From NCBI GenBank assembly GCA_031277075.1, contig JAISLV010000048.1, positions 1-12,127 of the forward strand: DNA of 12,127 nt. The letters are read 5' to 3'. A program made the position numbers and the translations under genes. Shown piece by piece: positions 1 to 6,138 of this stretch (positions within the stretch are counted from its first letter, which is position 1; every line of letters begins with the position of its first letter). The notes below the pieces were generated by a model. That model was not told where the DNA came from. It did no database searches and was given only the letters and a program-made list of their open reading frames with translations. The DNA comes from Endomicrobium sp. Its GTDB lineage: Bacteria; Elusimicrobiota; Endomicrobiia; Endomicrobiales; Endomicrobiaceae.

Positions 1-1439
1 GTTTTTTTATTTGCGCATTTTTATTTTCGTTTTTTTGCGCCGTTGATTCTTTCGGCGCGGGAAAAGCCGTTATGCCTCTTCTTAACGAAAATTCCGTTCA
101 AAGCGATATCACGGAAAAAGAAATAAATTATCCTGCCGAAATAATTCCGTCTTTGCTCTCCGAAGAAGAAACCGACCCAATTATAAATATTGTCGCTAAA
201 GCTATAAATTCAGCGCCAAACAACAATGAAATGAAAGCGGCTGTTTTAGAATCCGAAGCTCTTTACAGAAGAGCGGTTGCGGCTTTTAAAGACGGCAAAG
301 CGGAAGATTCAAAAAGATTTTTCAAACTTTTTATTCAAAGGCTTGACAGCGCTGAAATTGACCCCGGATTATATTTTTTCCTCTTTGACGATTTTGACAA
401 TATAATAGATAAACTCAAAAGAACCTGCTCTCTAACGACGCCCGCGCCTCTTGTAGAACCCGAAAATTTTTCTATGCCTATGGAATTTGAAAACAATGAA
501 ATTATTGATAAATACATCGGCATTTACTCTACGGGAAAAGCCAAAGAAAGAGTAAAGAAAGCTATAGAAAGAGGCGGTTTATACAGAGAAATAATTATGA
601 AAAATCTTCAAGAGTTTGGTCTTCCGCAAGAACTTCAGCATTTGCCGATTGTTGAAAGTTTATACAATAATAAAGACGTTTCAAACGCGGGAGCCGCAGG
701 AATATGGCAGATAATGACGCACAGAGGGCGCGCTTTAGGGCTTAAAATAAATTATTGGATAGACGAAAGGCGCGACCCCGAAAAAGCCACAAAAGCCGCC
801 TGCCTTTATTTAAAACAGCTTTACTTAATGCTAAACAATTGGCATCTTGCGCTTGCCGCCTATAACAGAGGCGAATACGGGCTTATACGCGATATGAGAT
901 TTTCAAATTCTTCAAACGTAAGCGAAATGGCGGACAGAAACGCAACGCCTAAAGAGACTCAAAGATACGTTCCGCAGTTTATAGCCGCGGCAAAAATAGC
1001 TACAGAACCCGAAAAATACGGGTTCGGCGACGTGAAAATTCTTGACCCTTTAAAATACGACACCATAAAAACCGATAAAGTGATAGATTTGAAAATAGCG
1101 GCAAAATGCGCTGGAACTACGCTTGAAGAAATAAAAAATTTAAACCCCGCCTTAAACGCATGGTGCACGCCTCAAGGGTATCCGGGGTTTGAGTTGAAAA
1201 TTCCTTACGGAACAAAAACGAAATTTTTAGAAAACATCTCTAAAGAAAAAGATTTAAACCCGTCGCCGGGATTTATAAAATATAAAGTTGTAAAAGGCGA
1301 TTATATAGAAAGAATAGCTAAAAAATATAAAACCGTTCCAAACGAAATTTATAAAGACAATCCCCGCCTTTCAAAAAAGAAATACCTTCAAATCGGGCAA
1401 GTTATCGTAGTAAGACCCGGCAGAAAATATTTTCGCTAG
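1..1439 (+). CDS. Membrane-bound/periplasmic lytic murein transglycosylase, MltD-like, with LysM (5'-partial)
   Basis: Predicted to cleave the glycan strands of peptidoglycan in the periplasm (GH23 lytic transglycosylase). The first ATG in frame is at 72, but the frame is open to the left edge and those 23 codons encode a very hydrophobic stretch (FFICAFLFSFFCAVDSFGA) that looks like a signal peptide, so the true start lies outside the window. Counting from the Met at 72 (455 residues), the SLT core spans about 180-275 with the catalytic Glu195 in LPIVESLYN, the GAAGIWQIM segment at 207-215 and the AAYNRGEYG motif at 262-270. A degenerate LysM-like segment follows at about 335-380 and a good C-terminal LysM (KYKVVKGDYIERIAKKY) at about 403-447, which should bind glycan. 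The order SLT then LysM is that of MltD. The stop is followed by a likely terminator. Family assignment is strong; the exact cell-wall role is inferred. Confidence 0.9.
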   Translation, partial: FFICAFLFSFFCAVDSFGAGKAVMPLLNENSVQSDITEKEINYPAEIIPSLLSEEETDPIINIVAKAINSAPNNNEMKAAVLESEALYRRAVAAFKDGKAEDSKRFFKLFIQRLDSAEIDPGLYFFLFDDFDNIIDKLKRTCSLTTPAPLVEPENFSMPMEFENNEIIDKYIGIYSTGKAKERVKKAIERGGLYREIIMKNLQEFGLPQELQHLPIVESLYNNKDVSNAGAAGIWQIMTHRGRALGLKINYWIDERRDPEKATKAACLYLKQLYLMLNNWHLALAAYNRGEYGLIRDMRFSNSSNVSEMADRNATPKETQRYVPQFIAAAKIATEPEKYGFGDVKILDPLKYDTIKTDKVIDLKIAAKCAGTTLEEIKNLNPALNAWCTPQGYPGFELKIPYGTKTKFLENISKEKDLNPSPGFIKYKVVKGDYIERIAKKYKTVPNEIYKDNPRLSKKKYLQIGQVIVVRPGRKYFR

Positions 1440-1443
1440 AACT

Positions 1444-1471
1444 GCCGCCGTCTATAAAAACAGCGGCTTTT
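1444..1471 (+). terminator. Probable rho-independent terminator after the transglycosylase gene
   Basis: A stem of GCCGC (1444-1448) with GCGGC (1463-1467), extended by two more pairs across one C/A mismatch, closes an 8-nt A-rich loop and is followed by TTTT at 1468-1471. It begins five bases after the transglycosylase stop and sits between two convergent genes. The T tract is short, so strength is uncertain. Confidence 0.6.
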
Positions 1472-1490
1472 AACTTGCGTTAAGACGTTT

Positions 1491-2591
1491 TCAATTCTCA
1501 AACGCTTCTAAATTTATCACTGCGATTTCAGACGTATTAAACAGCCTCATCGGCGGACCCCAAAAGCGCGTTCCTGAAGTTATATACATTTTAGAGCCGT
1601 TTTCTTCATACAATCCGTAATTGTATTTCATAAAAAATCTTCTTATAATTTCAACAGGCGGAATTTGCCCTGCGTGCGTATGACCTGAAAGCTGAATAAG
1701 ATTAAATCCGTTATTTTTTGCTTGTTTTGAAGCCTCGTCAAAACTTTCAGGTCTATGGCTTAAAAATATAATAGGATAATTTTTGTCAGCCTCAGAAAGC
1801 GCTTCTTTTATTTTCAAAGGATTTTTATAATCTATGTCGTTAATGCCCGCCACATTTATTATATTTTCAACTAAAATATTTCCGTTTTGCAATACGGGGA
1901 TATTTAATTTTTTAAACATCTCCAAAAAAGAGTTAAGCCCCGTGTAATACTCATGGTTTCCAGTAATTGCATAGACCCCGTATTTTGCATTGAGCAGTTC
2001 AAACCCGTAATTTAAAAATTTGTCTTTTTCGTTGAGGTCTGTGTCTATAACGTCTCCGGCAATAACGACTATATCGGGGTTTAAGTCGGAAACTTTTGTG
2101 AAAATATTTTTAATCGTTTGCGGGTTTGTATAAGAAGTTATATGCAGGTCTGCAAGCAAAACTACTTTTAAAGAATCAACTTTTAAGTTTGGAACTTTTA
2201 AAGTTATTTCCGAAGTCCGCAAAATAAAAGAGGCGTTTATAAGAGACCAGACGCAGCTTATAAAAATCAAAATTAAAGTTATAATCGTTGAATAAAATCT
2301 GAAATTTGCTATTTTTAAAAACGGCAGATTTATTATGTCGTTTAAAATAAGAAAACATACCGATATTCCTAAAGCTCCCATACATATACAGCCGAAAAAA
2401 GCTAAATCGGATAAAACGGGAACGTATTTTCTGCTAAAAAGAAAAGACAGCAAAGCTATTACGCTTATTGCGCCCACAACCGCAAAAAGATACGCGCTAT
2501 ACGGGCTTTTTAGAGAAAGCCCCGAACTTACTCTCCACGCCGCGTAAGCAAACGCTCCGAAATATAAAAACAGCGCAAATATTATAAACAT
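1491..2591 (-). CDS. Membrane-anchored metallophosphoesterase (YkuE/YaeI-like calcineurin-type)
   Basis: A 366-residue protein with four predicted N-terminal membrane segments (about 1-20, 33-53, 62-84 and 100-122) followed by a calcineurin-like phosphoesterase domain (about 142-362). All the metal-binding motifs are visible: DLH at 148-150, GD at 179-180, GNHE at 211-214, the SHR histidine at 279 and GHTH at 303-306, so it should be an active di-metal hydrolase. Relatives of the YkuE/YaeI type act on lipid-linked or nucleotide phosphodiesters at the membrane; the substrate here cannot be told from sequence. The ATG at 2591 is preceded by GAGGG at 6-nt spacing. It lies 49 bp downstream of the DUF4416 gene on the same strand and is probably cotranscribed with it. 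It meets the transglycosylase gene tail to tail. Confidence 0.88.
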   Translation of the reverse strand: MFIIFALFLYFGAFAYAAWRVSSGLSLKSPYSAYLFAVVGAISVIALLSFLFSRKYVPVLSDLAFFGCICMGALGISVCFLILNDIINLPFLKIANFRFYSTIITLILIFISCVWSLINASFILRTSEITLKVPNLKVDSLKVVLLADLHITSYTNPQTIKNIFTKVSDLNPDIVVIAGDVIDTDLNEKDKFLNYGFELLNAKYGVYAITGNHEYYTGLNSFLEMFKKLNIPVLQNGNILVENIINVAGINDIDYKNPLKIKEALSEADKNYPIIFLSHRPESFDEASKQAKNNGFNLIQLSGHTHAGQIPPVEIIRRFFMKYNYGLYEENGSKMYITSGTRFWGPPMRLFNTSEIAVINLEAFEN

Positions 2592-2640
2592 TGTTTTCCC
2601 TCTTTTAAATTTTTAGCAGACCAAAACGCGGCGCATATTT

Positions 2641-3186
2641 TTAAATCGCTTGAGACGATATTTCTTTTAAACGCTTCATCAGCGAAGTTCTTATTTTCAT
2701 TAAAAAATCCGACGCGGTCTGCGACATATAGTCGGGGTATGACCATGGAAGTTTTATAAAGCCTTCTTTTTTATATATTGTAGTGACCTCTGCGTATATG
2801 CCTTTTCCCAGATAAATTCTGTGGCTGAAATCTTTCGTTGAAGCTAAAATCACGTTTGCCGCGCTTACGTAGCCCGGGTCAATATTAACGCGTCTCTTAT
2901 TATTTACGGACAGTTCGTCTTCTAAGGAGTTTGTAAAAACTTTAATTTCAGCCAAATCCTCAGGCGATATAAGGTTCTCAAAAGAAATCCAAAACCGTTT
3001 TATCCCAACGCCCATTTCGGCGTTGTAATAAGACGTAAAATCTTCAAAATTTATAATTTCGCTTGTAAAATCAATTTTGCCTAATTTTTTTTCAAGCTCC
3101 GCAAACGCTTTTTCTTTGACGCTTTCGCCGCCGTCCAATATCGCGCAAAACAGCTTTACTTTTTTCGCCCTGCCTATAATTCCCAT
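2641..3186 (-). CDS. DUF4416 family protein, function unknown
   Basis: A 181-residue soluble protein without signal peptide or membrane segments. The recognisable family hallmarks are the RRVNIDPGYV block (98-107), the STKDFSHRIYLGKGIYAEVT block (116-135) and LPWSYPDY (146-153), which together match the DUF4416 family seen in several deep-branching Gram-negative phyla. The conserved His, Arg, Lys and Asp residues could form a binding or active site, but no reaction is established for the family. The ATG at 3186 has an AGGAG ribosome binding site six bases upstream. It is the first gene of a likely two-gene unit with the metallophosphoesterase, read from a promoter at 3268-3296. Full length, nothing missing. 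Confidence 0.8.
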   Translation of the reverse strand: MGIIGRAKKVKLFCAILDGGESVKEKAFAELEKKLGKIDFTSEIINFEDFTSYYNAEMGVGIKRFWISFENLISPEDLAEIKVFTNSLEDELSVNNKRRVNIDPGYVSAANVILASTKDFSHRIYLGKGIYAEVTTIYKKEGFIKLPWSYPDYMSQTASDFLMKIRTSLMKRLKEISSQAI

Positions 3187-3267
3187 ACAGTTCTCCTAAA
3201 AACGCAAGAAATTCGGCTGCGGCAGTTAAAAGGAATTGCTTTGCGTATTATTCTATTTTCTTTGGAA

Positions 3268-3296
3268 ATCATATAAAATAGCTTGCGCGCAGTCAA
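3268..3296 (-). promoter_or_regulatory. Sigma70-type promoter for the DUF4416-phosphoesterase unit
   Basis: Read on the minus strand, TTGACT (3296-3291) and TATGAT (3273-3268) are separated by exactly 17 bp, each with five of six consensus bases. Transcription would start near 3261, giving a leader of about 75 nt before the DUF4416 ATG at 3186. Confidence 0.65.
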
Positions 3297-3312
3297 TGCG
3301 ATATTGTAAAAT
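3283..3312 (+). promoter_or_regulatory. Possible promoter for the exported protein gene, leaderless start possible
   Basis: TTGCGC (3283-3288) and TAAAAT (3307-3312) are 18 bp apart, and the ATG of the next gene lies seven bases past the -10 box, where transcription would begin. No purine-rich ribosome binding site is visible between them. A second A/T-rich box, TATAAA at 3272-3277, is an alternative -10 but lacks a good -35. The -35 region directly abuts that of the divergent DUF4416 promoter. Confidence 0.35.
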
Positions 3313-3318
3313 ATTTTT

Positions 3319-3885
3319 ATGAAAAAATTTATTTTTACAATACTATTTGCTTTACTTTGCGCAGGAGCGCTATATGCTGCGAGAGTTTTTATTGAAGGAA
3401 CGGATTATTCCGTTGATTTTGTTCAAAATGAAGACGGCAGAGCCGCAGTTTTGCATATCAATTTTACGGACGCCGAGCCTACGCCGCAGGAAGCCGAACT
3501 TCTGTTAAAAGACCAGTTAAAAATTTACGGGAAAATTATTGAAGACGAAAGAATTGCAAAAAATAAAGAAGAAGCCGAAGCAAAAAGCAAAGAAAAAATA
3601 AAAACAGTTCAAATCTCAAGCGCGGCGGCAGAAGCGGCTATAGAAGAAAAATATAAAAACATCGTCGGTTCGGTTTGGTTTTTAAAAGATTTAGAAAACC
3701 CGGTAAAAATAAAATTTAACGATTATCTCGCCGCTTACGCGTATATAGGAAAAACGCAAAAAATAGTTCAGTTTCCAGAGTATATCACTTTTTTAAAGAA
3801 AGAAAGGGACGCTCAAAAGGCAAAAGATAAGCTGAAAGCGGCGGTTGAAAAATCAACGGAAGTTAAAACAGATTCTCAAGAATAA
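3319..3885 (+). CDS. Small exported protein of unknown function
   Basis: I do not recognise a family. The 188-residue product starts with a clear signal peptide (MKKFIFTILFALLCAGALYA, cleavage after about residue 20, before ARVFIEG), so it should be periplasmic or surface-located; Cys14 is not in a lipobox. The mature part has a beta-rich segment (21-52), a charged Glu/Lys/Ala-rich helix likely to form a coiled coil (about 53-112), a short region containing VGSVWFLKDLENPVKIKF (about 115-135), and a lysine- and glutamate-rich C-terminal tail. No ribosome binding site precedes the ATG, but the signal peptide fixes the start. Its last 23 bases overlap the 3' end of the opposing response-regulator gene, with no terminator between them. 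It has no operon partner on its strand. It is a convincing gene with no assignable role. Confidence 0.75.
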   Translation: MKKFIFTILFALLCAGALYAARVFIEGTDYSVDFVQNEDGRAAVLHINFTDAEPTPQEAELLLKDQLKIYGKIIEDERIAKNKEEAEAKSKEKIKTVQISSAAAEAAIEEKYKNIVGSVWFLKDLENPVKIKFNDYLAAYAYIGKTQKIVQFPEYITFLKKERDAQKAKDKLKAAVEKSTEVKTDSQE

Positions 3886-4903
3886 TTTTTTTGACGTTTT
3901 CATCAGGCTGTCTTTTAGGCATTGCAAAAGCCGTTTTAATAATAAAATCGGGCGTTAAGTCTTTAAGTTTGCATACTTTTGTGTATTTATTGGCGTTTGA
4001 AACGTTAATTTCAGAAATATCAGAAGTGTCGGTAAAAACTATAAAACTTTGTATAAAAGGTCTAAAAATTTCCTCTCGTTTTTCAAACCCCGATTCTTTT
4101 AAAATTTTTTCCATTCTTTTGCTAACCTGCTTAAACTGGTTTTCCGACTGTTCAAAAAGGTTTCTTCTTTTCGTAGAAACGGTTTCAACGCCGTTGACTA
4201 AAATTTTCATAGGCTCGTTGACGCTTCCGTAAATCTTTGCGTTAGGAAAATATTTGGCTTCAAAAACCATTACCGCAAACGGAAGAGGAGCGGCGGTAAA
4301 AGCTATGCTGTCAATTTCCTGACCGTTGACGACAATGTTTTCCTTAGGCTCATATGGCGCGCCCAAGAAAACCTTAGACATTGATTTTAATCTCGCGTTA
4401 ACTTCGTTTTCAAAAAGGCGTCCCGCTCCGCTTTCGTCTTCAGAAGAAAGCAAGCCCGACAAAACTTTGTTTTCAGATTGCAGCTTTTGCAGTTTCTCTG
4501 CAGTTTTATCTTTAGAATTTAACGCTTTTGCGACTTTAATCGCAAGCTCGGTCTCCGTTACGGGCTTTGACATAAAATCTATTATATAGTCGCCGGCTTT
4601 TTCGGTTACGGCTTGTCCGTAAGTTTTTTCCATTGCGCTCAAAAGTATCACGGGAAGCGAAGGCGCGTATTTTTTTATATCGGGCAAAATATCAAGCCCC
4701 GTTTCGCCCATGCCGAAATGGATGTCAAGGATAAGCAAATCTATATCGTCGGGATTATTTAATAGGTATTTTTTTATCTCAATAGTATTTGAAAACTGCA
4801 AAACGCCTACGTTTTTAAAATACTTTTTTATAGTGCGCTCAAGAGAAGCCCTTATGCCCGCGTCGTCGTCTGTAAGCGCGATAGTTTTTTCATTGTATTC
4901 CAT
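3863..4903 (-). CDS. Response regulator with NERD (nuclease-related) output domain
   Basis: A 346-residue cytoplasmic two-domain protein. The N-terminal receiver domain (about 5-128) has the acidic cluster D12-D14, the phospho-acceptor Asp60 in LLILDIHFG, the switch Ser89 and the conserved Lys113 in MSKP, so it should be phosphorylated by a histidine kinase. A short heptad-like helix (about 130-155) links it to a C-terminal NERD-type domain (about 160-325): GRLFENEV with Glu165, then EIDSIAF with Asp198, then VFEAKYF with Glu215 and Lys217, and the later NQFKQV helix with Gln256. This spacing is that of the PD-(D/E)XK nuclease fold, with the catalytic residues apparently intact. There is no DNA-binding output domain and no neighbouring histidine kinase. 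The ATG at 4903 has GGGG at suitable spacing. Receiver assignment is firm; NERD is from motif reading; nuclease activity is inferred. Confidence 0.82.
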   Translation of the reverse strand: MEYNEKTIALTDDDAGIRASLERTIKKYFKNVGVLQFSNTIEIKKYLLNNPDDIDLLILDIHFGMGETGLDILPDIKKYAPSLPVILLSAMEKTYGQAVTEKAGDYIIDFMSKPVTETELAIKVAKALNSKDKTAEKLQKLQSENKVLSGLLSSEDESGAGRLFENEVNARLKSMSKVFLGAPYEPKENIVVNGQEIDSIAFTAAPLPFAVMVFEAKYFPNAKIYGSVNEPMKILVNGVETVSTKRRNLFEQSENQFKQVSKRMEKILKESGFEKREEIFRPFIQSFIVFTDTSDISEINVSNANKYTKVCKLKDLTPDFIIKTAFAMPKRQPDENVKKIILENLF

Positions 4904-4925
4904 GTTTTCCCCGCTTTTAAGCTAA

Positions 4926-4953
4926 ATTATAGTTTAAATATACCATTTTTCCA
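4926..4953 (-). promoter_or_regulatory. Promoter for the receiver-NERD gene
   Basis: On the minus strand a perfect TATAAT (4931-4926) is preceded at 16 bp by TGGAAA (4953-4948), four of six matches to the -35 consensus. The start would fall near 4919, leaving a leader of about 15 nt with the ribosome binding site. The gene therefore probably has its own promoter and is not read through from the upstream gntR-family gene. Confidence 0.55.
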
Positions 4954-4979
4954 CGCCGTCCTCAATAAAAAATTATCTG

Positions 4980-5181
4980 ATGCAAGAAAGCAGCTAAGAA
5001 GTTAGGCGGCTAGGCAACGACAAAGGCAAACGGCAAACAGAAAATACCCCGTCAGGCTGCGCCTGCCACCCCTTTTGCAAAAGGGGAATTTAACAGCAAA
5101 GGCAACGGCTTCTGTTGAGGGTGTAGAGTTGCCGTTGCCTAGCTGCCTAACTTCTTAGCTGCTTAGCTGCATTCTTTGCAT
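4980..5181. repeat. MITE-like element with long imperfect terminal inverted repeats
   Basis: The block is bounded by inverted repeats. The core arms, 4988-5019 and 5133-5164, are 32 bp with one mismatch (G5008 against T5144, a wobble in RNA). They continue outward through ATGCAAGAA at 4980-4988 and its near-complement ending at 5181, where the right arm carries one extra 8-bp CAGCTAAG unit. Inside are a small hairpin, CAGGC-tgc-GCCTG (5053-5065), an 18-bp perfect palindrome, CCCCTTTTGCAAAAGGGG (5069-5086), and a GGCAACGG/CCGTTGCC pair (5101-5108 with 5132-5139) that competes with the outer stem. It has no coding potential and fills the whole 280-bp gap between two genes together with the promoter at 4926-4953. 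A non-autonomous mobile element or dispersed intergenic repeat is the best reading; no transposase is present to prove it. Confidence 0.65.
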
Positions 5182-5183
5182 GC

Positions 5184-5876
5184 TTAGCTGCGTTCTTCAA
5201 GGAAAAGTTTGCGGATGCGGTTGCGGTTGTGGGTGATGTGGATAATCATCGCGTCTGAAGCCGCGACGGCGTCGCGGTTTTCTATGGCTTCTATTATAAG
5301 TTTGTGCGCGTCGATGGTTTCTTGCCGCAGCGTTTTTTCTGTCGCGCTTGCAAACAGCAATATTGCATGCTGAATAATAGGCATAATGTTTGGAACTACC
5401 AAGTTTCCGCTGCTTTGCGCTATTAAAGTGTGAAGTTCTATATCTTTTTGCATGTGGTCTTCGCCTTTGTTCATCAGCGTTTCAACGTCTGCGGCAAGCG
5501 TTTTCATTTGCTCAATATCTGCCTGCGACGCAGATATAGCCGCCATAGCCGCAATGCGCGGCTCTATAGCCATTCTAACTTCAAGCAAATCTGTAATAAG
5601 TTTCTTTTTATCTTTTATAAATGCAAAACCTAGAGGGTCGTCGGTAACTCCTATTTTTCCGCGCGCCAAAAAAGTTCCCGCGCCATGGCGCACTTCTAAA
5701 ATATTTCTTCCTACTAGAGATTTTACGGCTTCGCGTATGGTGCTTCTTCCAACTTCAAATAATTTTGACAGCTCAAGTTCATTAGGCAATTTTGCGCCTG
5801 ATTGAAGATTATTATCAATGATATAGCGCATAAGTTTGTCTCTGGTTTGGTTGATAAGGTCGCTTTCTTTTTTCAC
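5184..5876 (-). CDS. GntR-family (FadR/FCD subfamily) regulator of the galactonate locus
   Basis: A 230-residue transcription factor. The N-terminal winged helix-turn-helix (about 5-72) contains LPNELELSKLFEVGRSTIRE and the wing VRHGAGTFLA; the C-terminal all-helical FCD ligand domain (about 94-220) has Asp145, His149, His191 and His213 at the positions of the usual metal site of this subfamily, which typically senses organic or sugar acids. The frame stays open to 6011, but the GTG at 5876 was chosen because AAAGGGA lies just upstream, a TATAAT promoter lies just before that, and the product then has normal family length. It is divergent from dgoD, and matching palindromes flank the dgoD promoter, so it very likely represses dgoD until galactonate or its dehydrated product binds. 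The last Ser codon and the TAA stop lie in a copy of the neighbouring repeat unit GCAGCTAAG. Confidence 0.88.
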   Translation of the reverse strand: MKKESDLINQTRDKLMRYIIDNNLQSGAKLPNELELSKLFEVGRSTIREAVKSLVGRNILEVRHGAGTFLARGKIGVTDDPLGFAFIKDKKKLITDLLEVRMAIEPRIAAMAAISASQADIEQMKTLAADVETLMNKGEDHMQKDIELHTLIAQSSGNLVVPNIMPIIQHAILLFASATEKTLRQETIDAHKLIIEAIENRDAVAASDAMIIHITHNRNRIRKLFLEERS

Positions 5877-5906
5877 AAAAATCCCTTTTTTACAGTTTGT
5901 TGAATA

Positions 5907-5935
5907 ATTATAAGCTATAGCGGTATAAAAAGCAA
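5907..5935 (-). promoter_or_regulatory. Promoter of the gntR-family gene
   Basis: On the minus strand TTGCTT (5935-5930) and a perfect TATAAT (5912-5907) are 17 bp apart. Transcription would start near 5900, giving a leader of about 24 nt that carries the AAAGGGA ribosome binding site before the GTG at 5876. This supports the shorter start for the regulator. Confidence 0.65.
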
Positions 5936-6011
5936 TAAATGTTTTTTTATAGACGCGCAGACGCGCCTGTTGAAATGCTAAAACCGCAAATTTTTGTAAT
6001 ATTAAACGCAC

Positions 6012-6028
6012 AACTCATCTGATGAGTT
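6012..6028. promoter_or_regulatory. Operator 1: palindrome upstream of the dgoD promoter
   Basis: AACTCATCTGATGAGTT is a perfect 8+1+8 inverted repeat. It shares its half-site ACTCATC/GATGAGT with a second palindrome 85 bp downstream. It ends 12 bp before the dgoD -35 box and lies between the two divergent promoters, as expected for a dimeric GntR-type site. Confidence 0.75.
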
Positions 6029-6040
6029 AATGCAAAACTA

Positions 6041-6069
6041 TTGACAAATTTGACCATATATGCTATTTT
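6041..6069 (+). promoter_or_regulatory. Promoter of dgoD and the catabolic genes
   Basis: A perfect TTGACA (6041-6046) is followed after exactly 17 bp by TATTTT (6064-6069), preceded by the extended -10 TG at 6061-6062. The transcription start would be near 6076, between the two operators, with the dgoD ATG about 63 nt further on. Confidence 0.75.
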
Positions 6070-6097
6070 TAACCATTAACAGCGCATTATTTCATAT

Positions 6098-6112
6098 ACT
6101 CATCAGATGAGT
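6098..6112. promoter_or_regulatory. Operator 2: palindrome in the dgoD leader
   Basis: ACTCATCAGATGAGT is a perfect 7+1+7 inverted repeat with the same half-site as operator 1. It lies about 29 bp after the predicted transcription start, so a bound repressor would block the polymerase. Outer arms TTCATAT (6091-6097) and ATATGAA (6114-6120) extend the symmetry with one unpaired T at 6113. Confidence 0.75.
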
Positions 6113-6138
6113 TATATGAAATAGGGAAGGGTATAATT

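Noticed and set aside
4326..4589. Plus-strand open frames opposite the receiver-NERD gene, such as 3891-4232, 4326-4589 and 4710-4925
   Set aside because: They are antisense shadows of a gene with conserved domains, with no ribosome binding sites and low-complexity, Ser/Phe-rich products.
5001..5151. GTTAGGC and GCCTAAC at the two ends of the repeat element, resembling integron attC core sites
   Set aside because: In an attC site RYYYAAC comes first and GTTRRRY last; here the order is reversed on both strands. No integrase or cassette structure is present.
4980..5191. CRISPR array suggested by recurring GCAGCTAAG units
   Set aside because: The units are short, unequally spaced and mostly inverted, with no regular spacers and no cas genes.
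5877..6011. N-terminal extension of the GntR-family protein to a start at 6011
   Set aside because: It would run through the TATAAT/TTGCTT promoter, has no ribosome binding site and gives a non-family N-terminus; the GTG at 5876 has both a ribosome binding site and normal length.
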